Assembly (NCBI GenBank): GCA_031180595.1
Contig: JAPSLQ010000001.1
Coordinates: 1-64,000, forward strand
From: Isoptericola sp.
GTDB lineage: Bacteria; Actinomycetota; Actinomycetes; Actinomycetales; Cellulomonadaceae
DNA length: 64,000 bases
Direction of reading: 5' to 3'
The notes beneath the pieces are model-generated. The model worked only from the letters and a program-made list of their open reading frames with translations, made no database searches and was not told the DNA's origin. Positions 38,182 to 47,473 of the stretch are shown here, piece after piece. The position numbers and the translations under genes are program-made. Positions within the stretch are counted from its first letter, which is position 1. Each line of letters starts with the position of its first letter.

Positions 38182-39333
38182 ATGGTTCACGAGGTCACCG
38201 GACGGTCCCCGCTCTCCCCCGCCACGGTCGCCGTCACCGCCGGACGCCCGCCGCGCGTGCAGGGCGGACCGGTGAACCCGCCCGTGGTGCTCAGCTCGAC
38301 GTACGTCTCGCAGGGCACGCCGGGGCCGGACGAGCTGCTCTACACGCGCTCGGGCACCGAGACGTGGCAGCCGTTCGAGGAGGCGCTCGCCGCGCTCGAG
38401 GGCGGCGCCCACGGCGTCGTCCTCGGCTCCGGGATGGCGGCGATCGCCGCGACCCTGGGCGAGGTGCCCGACGGCGGTGCCGTCGTGGTGCCGCGCCACG
38501 CGTACCAGGTCTCGCTCGGGTACCTCGACGACCTCGCGGCCCGGCACGGCGTCGAGGTGCGCCGGGTCGACGTCGCGGACACCGACCAGGTCGTCGCCGC
38601 GCTCGACGGCGCCTCCCTGCTGCTCGCGGAGTCGCCCACCAACCCGATGCTCGAGGTCGCCGACCTGCCCGCGATCCTCGCCGCGGCGCGCGAGCGCGGA
38701 GTGCGCACCGTCGTCGACAACACGTTCGCGACGCCGCTGGGACAGCGCCCGCTCGAGCTCGGCGCCGACGTCGTGGTGCACTCGGTGACGAAGTACCTCG
38801 CCGGGCACTCCGACGTCGTGCTCGGGGCGGTCGTCACGGACGACCCGCAGATCGCGGCCGACGTGCGCGCCTACCGGACGCTGCACGGCGCGATCGCCGG
38901 CCCGATGGAGGTCTTCCTCGCCCTGCGGGGCCTGCGGACGCTGCACCTGCGGGTCGAGCGCGCGGGCGCCAACGCGGCCGAGCTCGCGCGGCGCCTGGCC
39001 GAGCACCCCGCGGTCGCCGAGGTGCGCCACCCCTCGCTGCCGGGCGACCCGGGTCACGAGCGTGCGAGCCGGCAGATGAACGGTTTCGGCGCGATCGTCG
39101 GGCTGCGGCCGCACGGAGGCGTCGCGGCCGCCGACGCCCTCGTCGCCGGCGTGCGGCTGTGGGTGCCCGCCACGTCGCTGGGCGGGGTCGAGTCGACGCT
39201 CGAGCGGCGCCGCCGCTTCCCCACGGAGTCGGTCACGGTCCCCGAGGACCTCGTGCGCATGTCGGTCGGCGTCGAGGACGTGGAGGACCTCTGGGACGAC
39301 CTGGCACAGGCCCTGGACGCCGTCCGCCCGTAG
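38182..39333 (+). CDS. Trans-sulfuration PLP-dependent enzyme (cystathionine gamma-synthase-like)
   Basis: SVTKYLAGHSDVVLGAVV PLP-Lys motif; LRGLRTLHLRVERA. Confidence 0.9.
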   Translation: MVHEVTGRSPLSPATVAVTAGRPPRVQGGPVNPPVVLSSTYVSQGTPGPDELLYTRSGTETWQPFEEALAALEGGAHGVVLGSGMAAIAATLGEVPDGGAVVVPRHAYQVSLGYLDDLAARHGVEVRRVDVADTDQVVAALDGASLLLAESPTNPMLEVADLPAILAAARERGVRTVVDNTFATPLGQRPLELGADVVVHSVTKYLAGHSDVVLGAVVTDDPQIAADVRAYRTLHGAIAGPMEVFLALRGLRTLHLRVERAGANAAELARRLAEHPAVAEVRHPSLPGDPGHERASRQMNGFGAIVGLRPHGGVAAADALVAGVRLWVPATSLGGVESTLERRRRFPTESVTVPEDLVRMSVGVEDVEDLWDDLAQALDAVRP

Positions 39334-39408
39334 CCGCGGGCGAGATCGTCGCCGATCCGTGACCGCGCCGCGACGCGGTCGCCACCTGCGCGTGCCAGGG
39401 TCGTGCAC

Positions 39409-40140
39409 ATGAGGACCGGTCGAGGGACCCGCGGCAGCGCGGCGGCGCTCGCCCTGGCGGCAGCGCTTCTGCTCGGCGCCTGCACGGGCGACGACGACCC
39501 GGGTGGCGAGGCGAGCCCCACGGCGGCCACCACCCCGGGCGAGTCCGCGACGCCGGGCGGCTCGCCGTCGGGCAACGCGTCCCCGAGCGCCTCTCCCGAC
39601 GACCGCGGCGACGACGACGCGACGGACGACACGGGGGATGACTCGGTCGACGACACGACGGACGACACGACGGCCGACGAGCCGGCCCGAGGCACCTCGC
39701 CCTTCCCGGCGAACGCGGAGCCGGACACCGCCGAGCCGTCCGGCGACGCCAGGCTCACGGTCACCGACATCCGGGTCGGCGAGCACGACGGATACGACCG
39801 CGTGGTGTTCGACCTGGGGGGCGCAGGCACGCCCGGCTGGCGCGTGGAGTACGTGGACGAGGCGATCGACGACGGCAGCGGCAACCCCGTCGAGGTTGAC
39901 GGCGACGCCATCCTGCAGGTGGTCATCTCGGGTACGGCGATGCCCGCCGACAGCGGCGTCGAGGAGTACGACGGCACGACCCTCGCGCCCGACGACACCG
40001 AGGCCGTCGAGGAGGTCGTGTACCGGTTCTGGTTCGAGGGGTACACGACGGCGTTCGTCGGTGTGGACGACGGGCGCAAGCCCTTCCGGGTGTTCTCGCT
40101 GACCGAGCCGGCCCGCGTCGTCGTCGACGTCCAGCACTGA
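39409..40140 (+). CDS. AMIN-like domain lipoprotein
   Basis: Lipobox LLLGAC; D/T-rich linker; LTVTDIRVGEHDGYDRVVFDLGGAGTPGWRVEYV. Confidence 0.75.
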   Translation: MRTGRGTRGSAAALALAAALLLGACTGDDDPGGEASPTAATTPGESATPGGSPSGNASPSASPDDRGDDDATDDTGDDSVDDTTDDTTADEPARGTSPFPANAEPDTAEPSGDARLTVTDIRVGEHDGYDRVVFDLGGAGTPGWRVEYVDEAIDDGSGNPVEVDGDAILQVVISGTAMPADSGVEEYDGTTLAPDDTEAVEEVVYRFWFEGYTTAFVGVDDGRKPFRVFSLTEPARVVVDVQH

Positions 40141-40167
40141 GCCGGCGGCACGGAGCCGGCCGGCGGC

Positions 40168-41187
40168 TCAGGCGCCGACGCCCTCGGCCTTCTGCGGTCG
40201 GGCGAGCAGACCGCGCGCCATCGCGTCCACGGGCAGGCCCTCGTGGAGCACCGCCACGACGCCGGCGGTGATCGGCATGTCGACGCCGTGGTGCTGGGCG
40301 AGCTCGAGCACCGAACGGCACGACTTCACACCCTCGGCCGTGGTGCCCGTCGCCGCGAGCGCCTCGTCGAGCGTCATACCCTCGCCGACGTACTTGCCGA
40401 GGCGGTGGTTGCGCGACAGCGGCGAGGTGCACGTGGCGACGAGGTCGCCCATGCCCGCCAGGCCGGAGAACGTCTCGACGTCGGCCCCGAGCGCCAGGCC
40501 CAGCCGCGTGATCTCGACGAGACCTCGCGTGATGACCGTCGCCGTCGTGTTGTAGCCGAAACCGCGTCCCTGTGCCATGCCCACGGCGAGCGCGATGACG
40601 TTCTTGACCGCGCCGCACAGCTCGACGCCGATGACGTCGCGGTTGGTGTACGGGCGGAAGTAGGCGTTGGAGCACGCGTCCGCGACGAACCTCGTCGCCG
40701 CGTCGTCGGTGCCCGCGACGACGGTCGCCGTCGGCTGGCGCTCGGCGATCTCGGGCGCCAGGTTGGGCCCCGAGACGACGACGACCCGGCTCTCGGGGAT
40801 CTCGAGCGCCTCGGCGATCACCTGGCTCATGCGCTCGTCCGTGCTGAGCTCGACGCCCTTCATGAGCGAGACGACGACGGCGCCCGGCTCGACGTGCGCG
40901 CGCAGTCGCTCGAGCGTGCCGCGCGCCACCTGGGACGGGACGGCGACGACCACGAGGTTCGCGCCGGCGAGCGCCGCCGCGGCGTCCGTCGTCGCCGTCA
41001 TCGCGGGCAGCGCGACGCCGGGCAGGTACTTGGCGTTCGTGCGCTCGTGGGTGACCTCGCGGGCGATCGCCTCGTCCCGGCCCCACAGGCGCACCTCGCA
41101 GCCGGCGTCCGCGAGCACCATCGCGAACGTGGTGCCCCAGGACCCGGACCCGAGGACGGCGGCGCGCACCGGCGTCGTGCCCGTCAC
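40168..41187 (-). CDS. gpsA: NAD(P)H-dependent glycerol-3-phosphate dehydrogenase
   Basis: AAVLGSGSWGTTFAMVLADAG; CGAVKNVIALAVGMAQG; GLAGMGDLVATCTSPLSRN. Confidence 0.96.
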   Translation of the reverse strand: MTGTTPVRAAVLGSGSWGTTFAMVLADAGCEVRLWGRDEAIAREVTHERTNAKYLPGVALPAMTATTDAAAALAGANLVVVAVPSQVARGTLERLRAHVEPGAVVVSLMKGVELSTDERMSQVIAEALEIPESRVVVVSGPNLAPEIAERQPTATVVAGTDDAATRFVADACSNAYFRPYTNRDVIGVELCGAVKNVIALAVGMAQGRGFGYNTTATVITRGLVEITRLGLALGADVETFSGLAGMGDLVATCTSPLSRNHRLGKYVGEGMTLDEALAATGTTAEGVKSCRSVLELAQHHGVDMPITAGVVAVLHEGLPVDAMARGLLARPQKAEGVGA

Positions 41188-41939
41188 GGGCGCTCCACCG
41201 GCGGGTAGTGCGACTTCCTCGCCTCGTACTCGGGGTGCTTGCGCAGGTCGAACCGTGCCGCCGGCGCGGGCTCGCCCCGCAGCTCGGACAGCAGCTCGGT
41301 GATCGCGTCCATGACCCGGTTCATCACCTCGCGCAGGGTGGCGGAGTCCAGCGGCCGGTCGTACAGGTCGGACAGGTCGACGGGCGGGCCGGCGACCACC
41401 TGCACGCGCTTGCGCGGGAAGGGCTTGAGGACCCGGCCGTAGCGGCCGAGGACCTCGTGCGCGCCCCACTGCGCGATCGGGACGACCGGCAGGCGCGAGG
41501 CGAGCGCGATCCGTGCCAGGCCCGTCTTGGCCTCCATGGGCCACAGGTCGGGGTCACGCGTGATGGTGCCCTCCGGGAAGATGGCGACGCAGGCGCCGTC
41601 GCCGAGCTGGTCGCTCGCCGCCTGGATCGAGCGGGCGGCCGCCGCGCTCCCTCGGTCGACGGGGATCATGCGGGTGGCGCGCAGCACCCAGCCGAGCACC
41701 GGCGCCGTGAACAGGCTCCGCTTGGCCAGGATCCGCGGCTCGTACCCGTGGTCGAACAGGTAGTGCGCGAACGTCAGCGCGTCGAGCTCGGTCGCGTGGT
41801 TCGCCGCCGCGATGAAGCCGCCGGTGCGCGGCAGGTTCTCCCCGCCGCGCCACTCGTAGCGGACCATCGCGAACATGAGGCGTCGCACGAGCCAGGCGAT
41901 GGCTCGGAAGGCGCGGGAGGAGGGGCGGGCGATCGGCAC
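41184..41939 (-). CDS. plsC: 1-acyl-sn-glycerol-3-phosphate acyltransferase
   Basis: NHATELDALT (NHX4D), FPEGTITRDPDLWPMEAKTGLARIAL; GTGA overlap with gpsA. Confidence 0.92.
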   Translation of the reverse strand: MPIARPSSRAFRAIAWLVRRLMFAMVRYEWRGGENLPRTGGFIAAANHATELDALTFAHYLFDHGYEPRILAKRSLFTAPVLGWVLRATRMIPVDRGSAAAARSIQAASDQLGDGACVAIFPEGTITRDPDLWPMEAKTGLARIALASRLPVVPIAQWGAHEVLGRYGRVLKPFPRKRVQVVAGPPVDLSDLYDRPLDSATLREVMNRVMDAITELLSELRGEPAPAARFDLRKHPEYEARKSHYPPVERP

Positions 41940-41980
41940 GGAAGGAGAGCCTACCGCCGACCGCCCTGCCCCCGGCGTGG

Positions 41981-42195
41981 GTCCGTCACGCTTCGCTTCG
42001 TCTCCGGCTCAGTCGCGCCGGTGGGCGACCGAGCCTGCGACTCCGCTGCGGGCGAGTGCCTCGTCCCTCGGCCCTCACCCTTCGCTCCGTCTCCGGCTCA
42101 GTCGCGCTGGTGGACGACCGAGCCTGCGACTCCGCTGCGGGCGAGTGCCTCGTCCCTCGGCCCTCACCCTTCGCTCCGTCTCCGGCTCAGTCGCG
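41981..42195. repeat. 89-bp tandem repeat, ~2.4 copies
   Basis: TCTCCGGCTCAGTCGCG at 42001, 42090, 42179 (period exactly 89); last copy contains the murA stop. Confidence 0.95.
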
Positions 42196-43503
42196 GGAGA
42201 CGTCGGCTCCGAGCGCGACGAGCTTGTCCTGGAACGCCTCGTAGCCGCGGTCGATGAGGCTGATGCCGCGCACCGTGGACGTGCCCTTGGCGGCGAGCGC
42301 CGCGATCAGGTGGGAGAAGCCGCCGCGCAGGTCCGGCACCTCGATGTCCGCCGCCGCGAGCGGCGTCGGGCCCGAGATGACCGCCGAGTGGTGGAAGTTG
42401 CGCTGCCCGAACCGGCAGTCGCGCCCGCCCAGGCACTCCTTGTAGACCTGGATGGTGGCGCCCATCTGGCGCAGCGCGTCGGCGAACCCGAACCGGTTCT
42501 CGTACACGGTCTCGTGCACGATCGACAGGCCCGTGGCCTGCGTCAGCGCGACGACGAGCGGCTGCTGCCAGTCCGTCATGAAGCCCGGGTGCACGTCTGT
42601 CTCGAGCACGATGGACCGCAGGTCCCCGCCCGGGTGCCAGAACCGGATGCCGTCCTCCTGCACGTCGAACCGGCCGCCGACCTTCCGGAACGTGTTGAGG
42701 AACGTCATCATCTCGGGCTGCGTCGCGCCCTTGATCGTCACGTCCCCGCCCGTGGCCAGGGCGGCCGAGGCCCACGACGCCGTCTCGATCCGGTCGCCGA
42801 GCGCGGTGTGCGAGTACCCGTCGAGGCGGTCGACACCCTCGATGCGGATCACCCGGTCGGTGTCGACGGAGATGATCGCGCCCATCTTCTGCAGGACCGC
42901 GATGAGGTCCATGATCTCGGGCTCGATGGCGGCGCCGGCCAGCTCGGTGATGCCCTCGGCGCGCACGGCCGTGAGCAGCAGCTGCTCGGTGGCCCCGACG
43001 GACGGGTACGGCAGCGCGATCTTGGTGCCCTGCAGGCGACGGGGGGCGCGCAGGTGGATCCCGTTGGGCCGCTTGTCCACGACCGCGCCGAACTGGCGCA
43101 GGATGTCCAGGTGGTAGTTGATCGGCCGGTCGCCGATCCGGCACCCGCCCAGGTCGGGGATGAACGCCTCGCCGAGGCGGTGCAGCAGCGGGCCGCAGAA
43201 CAGGATCGGGATCCGGCTCGAGCCCGCGTGGGCGTCGATGTCGGCCACGTGCGCCGACTCCACGTTCGACGGGTCCAGGTCCAGGATCCCGGCCTCGGCG
43301 TCCGCCTTGACCGTGACCCCGTGCAGCTCGAGCAGCCCCGTCACCACGGCCACGTCACGGATCTGCGGCACGTTGCGCAGCACGCTCGGCGACTCCCCCA
43401 GCAGGGACGCCACCATCGCCTTCGACACGAAGTTCTTCGCGCCCCGCACGGTGATCGTCCCCTCGAGCGGGTTCCCACCGTTCACGTACAGCAGATCGTT
43501 CAT
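42187..43503 (-). CDS. murA: UDP-N-acetylglucosamine 1-carboxyvinyltransferase
   Basis: LYVNGGNPLEGTITVRGAKNFVSKAMVASLL; DLRGGFSHLIAALAAKGTSTV; RGYEAFQDKLVALGADV. Confidence 0.94.
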   Translation of the reverse strand: MNDLLYVNGGNPLEGTITVRGAKNFVSKAMVASLLGESPSVLRNVPQIRDVAVVTGLLELHGVTVKADAEAGILDLDPSNVESAHVADIDAHAGSSRIPILFCGPLLHRLGEAFIPDLGGCRIGDRPINYHLDILRQFGAVVDKRPNGIHLRAPRRLQGTKIALPYPSVGATEQLLLTAVRAEGITELAGAAIEPEIMDLIAVLQKMGAIISVDTDRVIRIEGVDRLDGYSHTALGDRIETASWASAALATGGDVTIKGATQPEMMTFLNTFRKVGGRFDVQEDGIRFWHPGGDLRSIVLETDVHPGFMTDWQQPLVVALTQATGLSIVHETVYENRFGFADALRQMGATIQVYKECLGGRDCRFGQRNFHHSAVISGPTPLAAADIEVPDLRGGFSHLIAALAAKGTSTVRGISLIDRGYEAFQDKLVALGADVSRD

Positions 43504-43756
43504 AGCCTTTTCATCGTCCCGTCATACAGATGATCATGGGCAGGCGCCCGCACGGCGTGCGCGGCGCGTCGATCTTTCCTCGCCCGGTCCGGTGGTGCCA
43601 ACATCCGGGGACCCTGGCGTATTCACGTTCACCACACCTTCACGCTGCTGGCACCCGCTCGCAGGGCGACACACCGCAGGTCCACAAGCCGCCTCCGCCG
43701 GCGCAGCATCGCCGCAGGTGACGTGCCGCACACCCACGGCCGGTCGTCAAGGCTCA

Positions 43757-43789
43757 TCCGCATCGCGAGACAACATCCCGTGATGCGGA
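43757..43789. promoter_or_regulatory. Inverted repeat upstream of MHS-family transporter
   Basis: TCCGCATCGCG-N11-CGTGATGCGGA (11-bp arms, one mismatch), 23 bp before ATG. Confidence 0.6.
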
Positions 43790-43811
43790 CGGTCTGCCTA
43801 CCGTCCCGCCC

Positions 43812-45173
43812 ATGACCACCTCCGTTGCCTCCGGCGCGCCCGGCACCCCCGAGACGCCGACGGCCGCCAACTCCCGCGGCCGCGTCGTCGTCGCGTCCCT
43901 GATCGGGACCTCGATCGAGTTCTACGACTTCTACGCCTACGCGACCGCGGCCGTGCTCGTCTTCCCGACGGTCTTCTTCGCCGCCCAGAGCCACGCGACG
44001 GCGCTCCTGGCGTCGTTCGCCGTGTTCGGCGTCGCGTTCGTGGCGCGCCCGCTCGGTTCCGTGCTGTTCGGCCACTTCGGCGACCGTGTCGGCCGCAAGG
44101 CGACGCTCGTGGCGTCCCTGCTCGTCATGGGTGTCGCGACGTTCGTCATCGGGCTCATCCCGCCGGCCTCGACGCCCGGCTGGGCGGTCCTCGCGCCCGC
44201 GATCCTCGTGCTGTGCCGGTTCTGCCAGGGCCTCGGCCTGGGCGGCGAGTGGAGCGGGGCGGCGCTGCTGGCGACCGAGAACGCGCCGGCGGGGCGTCGC
44301 GCGGTCTGGGGCACCTTCCCGCAGCTCGGCGCGCCGATCGGCTTCATCCTCGCGAACACCGTCTTCATCGGCCTGGCCAACGGCCTCAGCGAGGAGCAGT
44401 TCCAGGCCTGGGGCTGGCGTGTGCCGTTCCTGGCCAGCGCGATCCTCGTCGTCGTCGGCCTGTGGGTCCGCCTGCGGCTCATCGAGACGCCGGCCTTCCG
44501 CAAGGTTCAGGAGGCCGACGCGGTCGTCAACGTTCCCGTCGCGCGCGCGTTCAAGGTCTCGTGGCGCCAGATCGTCGCGGGCACGTTCATCATGCTCGCC
44601 ACGTACGTGCTGTTCTACCTGATGACCACGTTCACCCTCACCTACGGCACGACGCCGGCCTCCGAGACGCCCGCGGGCCTGGGCTACGAGCGCACCGACT
44701 TCCTGTGGATGCTCATCTTCGGCGTCGTCTTCTTCGGCGTGTTCACGCTCGTGTCGGGTCCGCTGGCCGAGCGGTTCGGCCGCCGCGCGCACCTGCTCGT
44801 CGTGACCGCCACCATCGCGGTCTTCGGCCTGCTGTTCGTGCCGCTGTTCAGCGCGGGCACGGTGGGCGTCCTGGCTCTGCTCGTGATCGGCTTCTCGCTC
44901 ATGGGCCTGACCTTCGGTCCGATGGCGGCCGTGCTGCCCGAGCTCTTCCCCGCCAACGTGCGGTACACGGGCTCCGCGGTGGCGTACAACGTGTCGTCGA
45001 TCCTCGGTGCCGCGGTGGCCCCGTTCATCGCCGTGTGGCTGTGGACGCTCGCCGACGGCTCGACGGTGCTGGTCGGCGTGTACCTGACGGGGGCCGCCCT
45101 CGTCACGCTCGTCGCCCTGCTGCTGACCCGCGAGACGAAGGACGTCGCCTACACCGACGACATCGGCAGCTGA
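43812..45173 (+). CDS. MFS transporter, metabolite:H+ symporter (MHS) type
   Basis: GTSIEFYDFYAYATAAVLVFPTVFF; FGHFGDRVGRKATLVASLLVMG. Confidence 0.92.
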   Translation: MTTSVASGAPGTPETPTAANSRGRVVVASLIGTSIEFYDFYAYATAAVLVFPTVFFAAQSHATALLASFAVFGVAFVARPLGSVLFGHFGDRVGRKATLVASLLVMGVATFVIGLIPPASTPGWAVLAPAILVLCRFCQGLGLGGEWSGAALLATENAPAGRRAVWGTFPQLGAPIGFILANTVFIGLANGLSEEQFQAWGWRVPFLASAILVVVGLWVRLRLIETPAFRKVQEADAVVNVPVARAFKVSWRQIVAGTFIMLATYVLFYLMTTFTLTYGTTPASETPAGLGYERTDFLWMLIFGVVFFGVFTLVSGPLAERFGRRAHLLVVTATIAVFGLLFVPLFSAGTVGVLALLVIGFSLMGLTFGPMAAVLPELFPANVRYTGSAVAYNVSSILGAAVAPFIAVWLWTLADGSTVLVGVYLTGAALVTLVALLLTRETKDVAYTDDIGS

Positions 45174-45187
45174 CCGCTGCAGCTCGT

Positions 45188-45226
45188 CGGCGAAGCCCGG
45201 GTCGCGACGCGGCCCGGGCTTCGCCG
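45188..45226. terminator. Terminator after MHS transporter
   Basis: CGGCGAAGCCCGGG/CCCGGGCTTCGCCG, 14-bp stem. Confidence 0.85.
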
Positions 45227-45290
45227 TGCCCAGGGAGCGACGACGTCCGGACCGCGTGCGAGCGGGTACCGGGTCGCCGACGCTCGTGGC

Positions 45291-45572
45291 ATGGGACCAG
45301 ACGACCAGCACGAGCCGCCCAAGGCACCCGGCCAGGGCGCCGTCCCGGACCCCGACCCGGAGACCTCGCCGACGGCCGGCGGGAGCGGGCCGGGCGGTGG
45401 CGTGCAGCCTGGCGAGACGCCGCCCGAGGCCGACCAGGTCAGCGCCCCTCAGGGGCATGACGAGCAGGGGCCGCGCCGGGGCTCGCCGTGGCTGTGGGCC
45501 GGTGGGATCGGGCTCGTGGTCCTCGTCGTCGCGCTGACCTTCATCGGCTACGCGGTGGGGCTCTGGGACTGA
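45291..45572 (+). CDS. DUF6480-like small membrane protein
   Basis: PDPDPETSPTAGGSGPGGGVQPGETPPEADQVSAPQ + C-terminal TM. Confidence 0.65.
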   Translation: MGPDDQHEPPKAPGQGAVPDPDPETSPTAGGSGPGGGVQPGETPPEADQVSAPQGHDEQGPRRGSPWLWAGGIGLVVLVVALTFIGYAVGLWD

Positions 45573-45606
45573 GCGTCGCTCCGTGCGCGGCGCTCGCTCC
45601 GGGACG

Positions 45607-47379
45607 TCAGCCCTGGCCCGCCTGCGTCAGGTGGAGCTGGGCGTAGCGCCCGCCCGCGGCGAGCAGCTCGTCGTGCCCGCCCTGCTCCACGATGCGCCCC
45701 TCCTCGAGCACCACGATGCGGTCCGCCTGCCGGATCGTCGAGAGCCGGTGGGCGACCACGAGCGTCGTGCGCCCACGCATGAGCCGGGCGAGCGCCTCCT
45801 TCACGAGCCCCTCCGACTCCGGGTCCAGGGCGCTCGTCGCCTCGTCGAGCAGCAGGACGCGCGGGTCGCGCACCAGCGCGCGAGCGATGGCGAGCCGCTG
45901 GCGCTGCCCGCCCGACAGGCGTGCCCCGCGTTCTCCGACGACCGTGTCCCATCCCTGCGGTTGCTCCTGGACGAACTCCCAGGCGTTGGCGTCCCGCAGC
46001 GCCTGCTCCACACGCTCGTCGGTGGCCTGCGCCATCCCGTAGGCGACGTTGTCGCGGATGGTGCCCTCGAACAGCACGGACTCCTGCGGGACGACGGAGA
46101 CGAACCGCCGGACGGTACGCAGGTCGAGCTGCTGCATGTCGGCGCCGTCGAGCAGGATGCGTCCGCTCGTGGGCCGGAGGAAGCCCAGCACGAGGTTGAG
46201 CATCGTCGACTTGCCGGAGCCCGAGGAGCCGACGAACGCCGTCGTCGTGCCGGCAGGGATGTCGAGGTCGATCCGGTGCAGCGCGTCCGAGTCGGCGCCG
46301 GAGTAGCGGTAGGAGGCGTCCTCGAGGCGGATGTCGCCGGTGACGGTCTCCACCTGACGCCTGCCCTCGTTCTGCTCGAGGTCGGGCTCCTGGAGCACCT
46401 CGGCGATCGAGCGGACGGACTCGAGCCCGCGGGCTCCGACGGGGATGAGCATCAGCAGCTGCGTCATCCCCTGCGTGAGCAGCGCGAAGTAGGTCGACAG
46501 CAGCACGACCTGGCCCGGGCTGATCGGCAGCAGCCCGGTGAGGGAGAACACCGCGGCCAGCACCAGGCAGCCGACGCCGAGCAGCTGCATCGTGACCCAC
46601 GAGAGCGAGGCGACGTGTCCGTTGAGCATGTCGAGGTGGAGGCCCGCGCGGCGGACGCCGTCGGCACCGCTCGCGACGCGGGTCACGGCCGTCTGCTCGA
46701 GGCCGTGGGCGCGGGTGACCGGGATCAGCGAGGCCATCTCCCCCACGCGCGAGGCCAGACCCTCCATCTCGCGGCGGAACGCCTCGTTGCGGGCCCGCGA
46801 GCGCCGGCGCAGCCCGGCTCGCAGGCCGATCGCGATCGGCACCGCGAAGGCGTAGACGGGCAGGAACTGCGGGACCGCGACGGCGGTCATCGACACGGCG
46901 CCGATCAGCACCATGGTCGCCGACAGCAGCGGGTGGGCGACCTGCTGCAGCATGAGCTCGACGTTCTCGACGTCGCGCACGACCTTGGTCTGCACGATCG
47001 AGGAGCTCATGCGGGTGTGGTAGCCGATGGACAGCGACTGCAGGCGCGCCGCGAGCGCGTTGCGCAGGCCGGCACCGGTGTCCCGCACGACCGTCATGAA
47101 GCAGCGCGTGTACAGGATGTGGTTCGGGTAGTTCTGCAGCAGCAGGGCGGCCGCGATGCCGAGCCAGCCCAGGACCTCCCGCACCTCGCCACGGTCGGCG
47201 ACGATGTCGATGATGGCGGCGGTGATCACCGGGAGGAACCACAGCGGGATCTCCTTGAGCGAGAACGCCAGGAGGGCGACCGTCATCCGCCCGGGCCGAC
47301 GGCGCAGCAGGCGCAGGACCGACCGCAGCGGGCGGGTCCCGTCGATGACCCCGTCGTTGGAAAGCGTTTGCTCGGCCAC
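45607..47379 (-). CDS. ABC transporter ATP-binding protein/permease (exporter half-transporter)
   Basis: TM domain + VGSSGSGKSTMLNLVLGFL, LSGGQRQRLAIARALVRDPRVLLLDEATSALD. Confidence 0.95.
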   Translation of the reverse strand: MAEQTLSNDGVIDGTRPLRSVLRLLRRRPGRMTVALLAFSLKEIPLWFLPVITAAIIDIVADRGEVREVLGWLGIAAALLLQNYPNHILYTRCFMTVVRDTGAGLRNALAARLQSLSIGYHTRMSSSIVQTKVVRDVENVELMLQQVAHPLLSATMVLIGAVSMTAVAVPQFLPVYAFAVPIAIGLRAGLRRRSRARNEAFRREMEGLASRVGEMASLIPVTRAHGLEQTAVTRVASGADGVRRAGLHLDMLNGHVASLSWVTMQLLGVGCLVLAAVFSLTGLLPISPGQVVLLSTYFALLTQGMTQLLMLIPVGARGLESVRSIAEVLQEPDLEQNEGRRQVETVTGDIRLEDASYRYSGADSDALHRIDLDIPAGTTTAFVGSSGSGKSTMLNLVLGFLRPTSGRILLDGADMQQLDLRTVRRFVSVVPQESVLFEGTIRDNVAYGMAQATDERVEQALRDANAWEFVQEQPQGWDTVVGERGARLSGGQRQRLAIARALVRDPRVLLLDEATSALDPESEGLVKEALARLMRGRTTLVVAHRLSTIRQADRIVVLEEGRIVEQGGHDELLAAGGRYAQLHLTQAGQG

Positions 47380-47473
47380 CTCGTGAGTTTACTCGAAGCG
47401 GCGGCCAGCAGGGCGGCGGAGATGCCACCGCCGCCGCCCTGCTACGCCGTCGGGCACCGGGACGGAGCCGACC

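Noticed and set aside
39600-39700. Asp/Thr-rich repetitive coding stretch in the AMIN-like lipoprotein
   Set aside because: Ordinary low-complexity linker after a lipoprotein anchor.
37858-40137. 759-aa minus-strand ORF opposite the trans-sulfuration and AMIN-like genes
   Set aside because: Antisense artefact with no recognisable motifs.
41981-42195. CRISPR or coding repeat (ORF 42056-42244)
   Set aside because: Exact head-to-tail 89-bp tandem without spacers; the small ORF is only a by-product of the repeat.
43504-43756. Riboswitch in the long murA/MHS intergenic region
   Set aside because: I could not recognise any known riboswitch core by eye; needs Infernal/Rfam. Only the inverted repeat at 43757 is reported.
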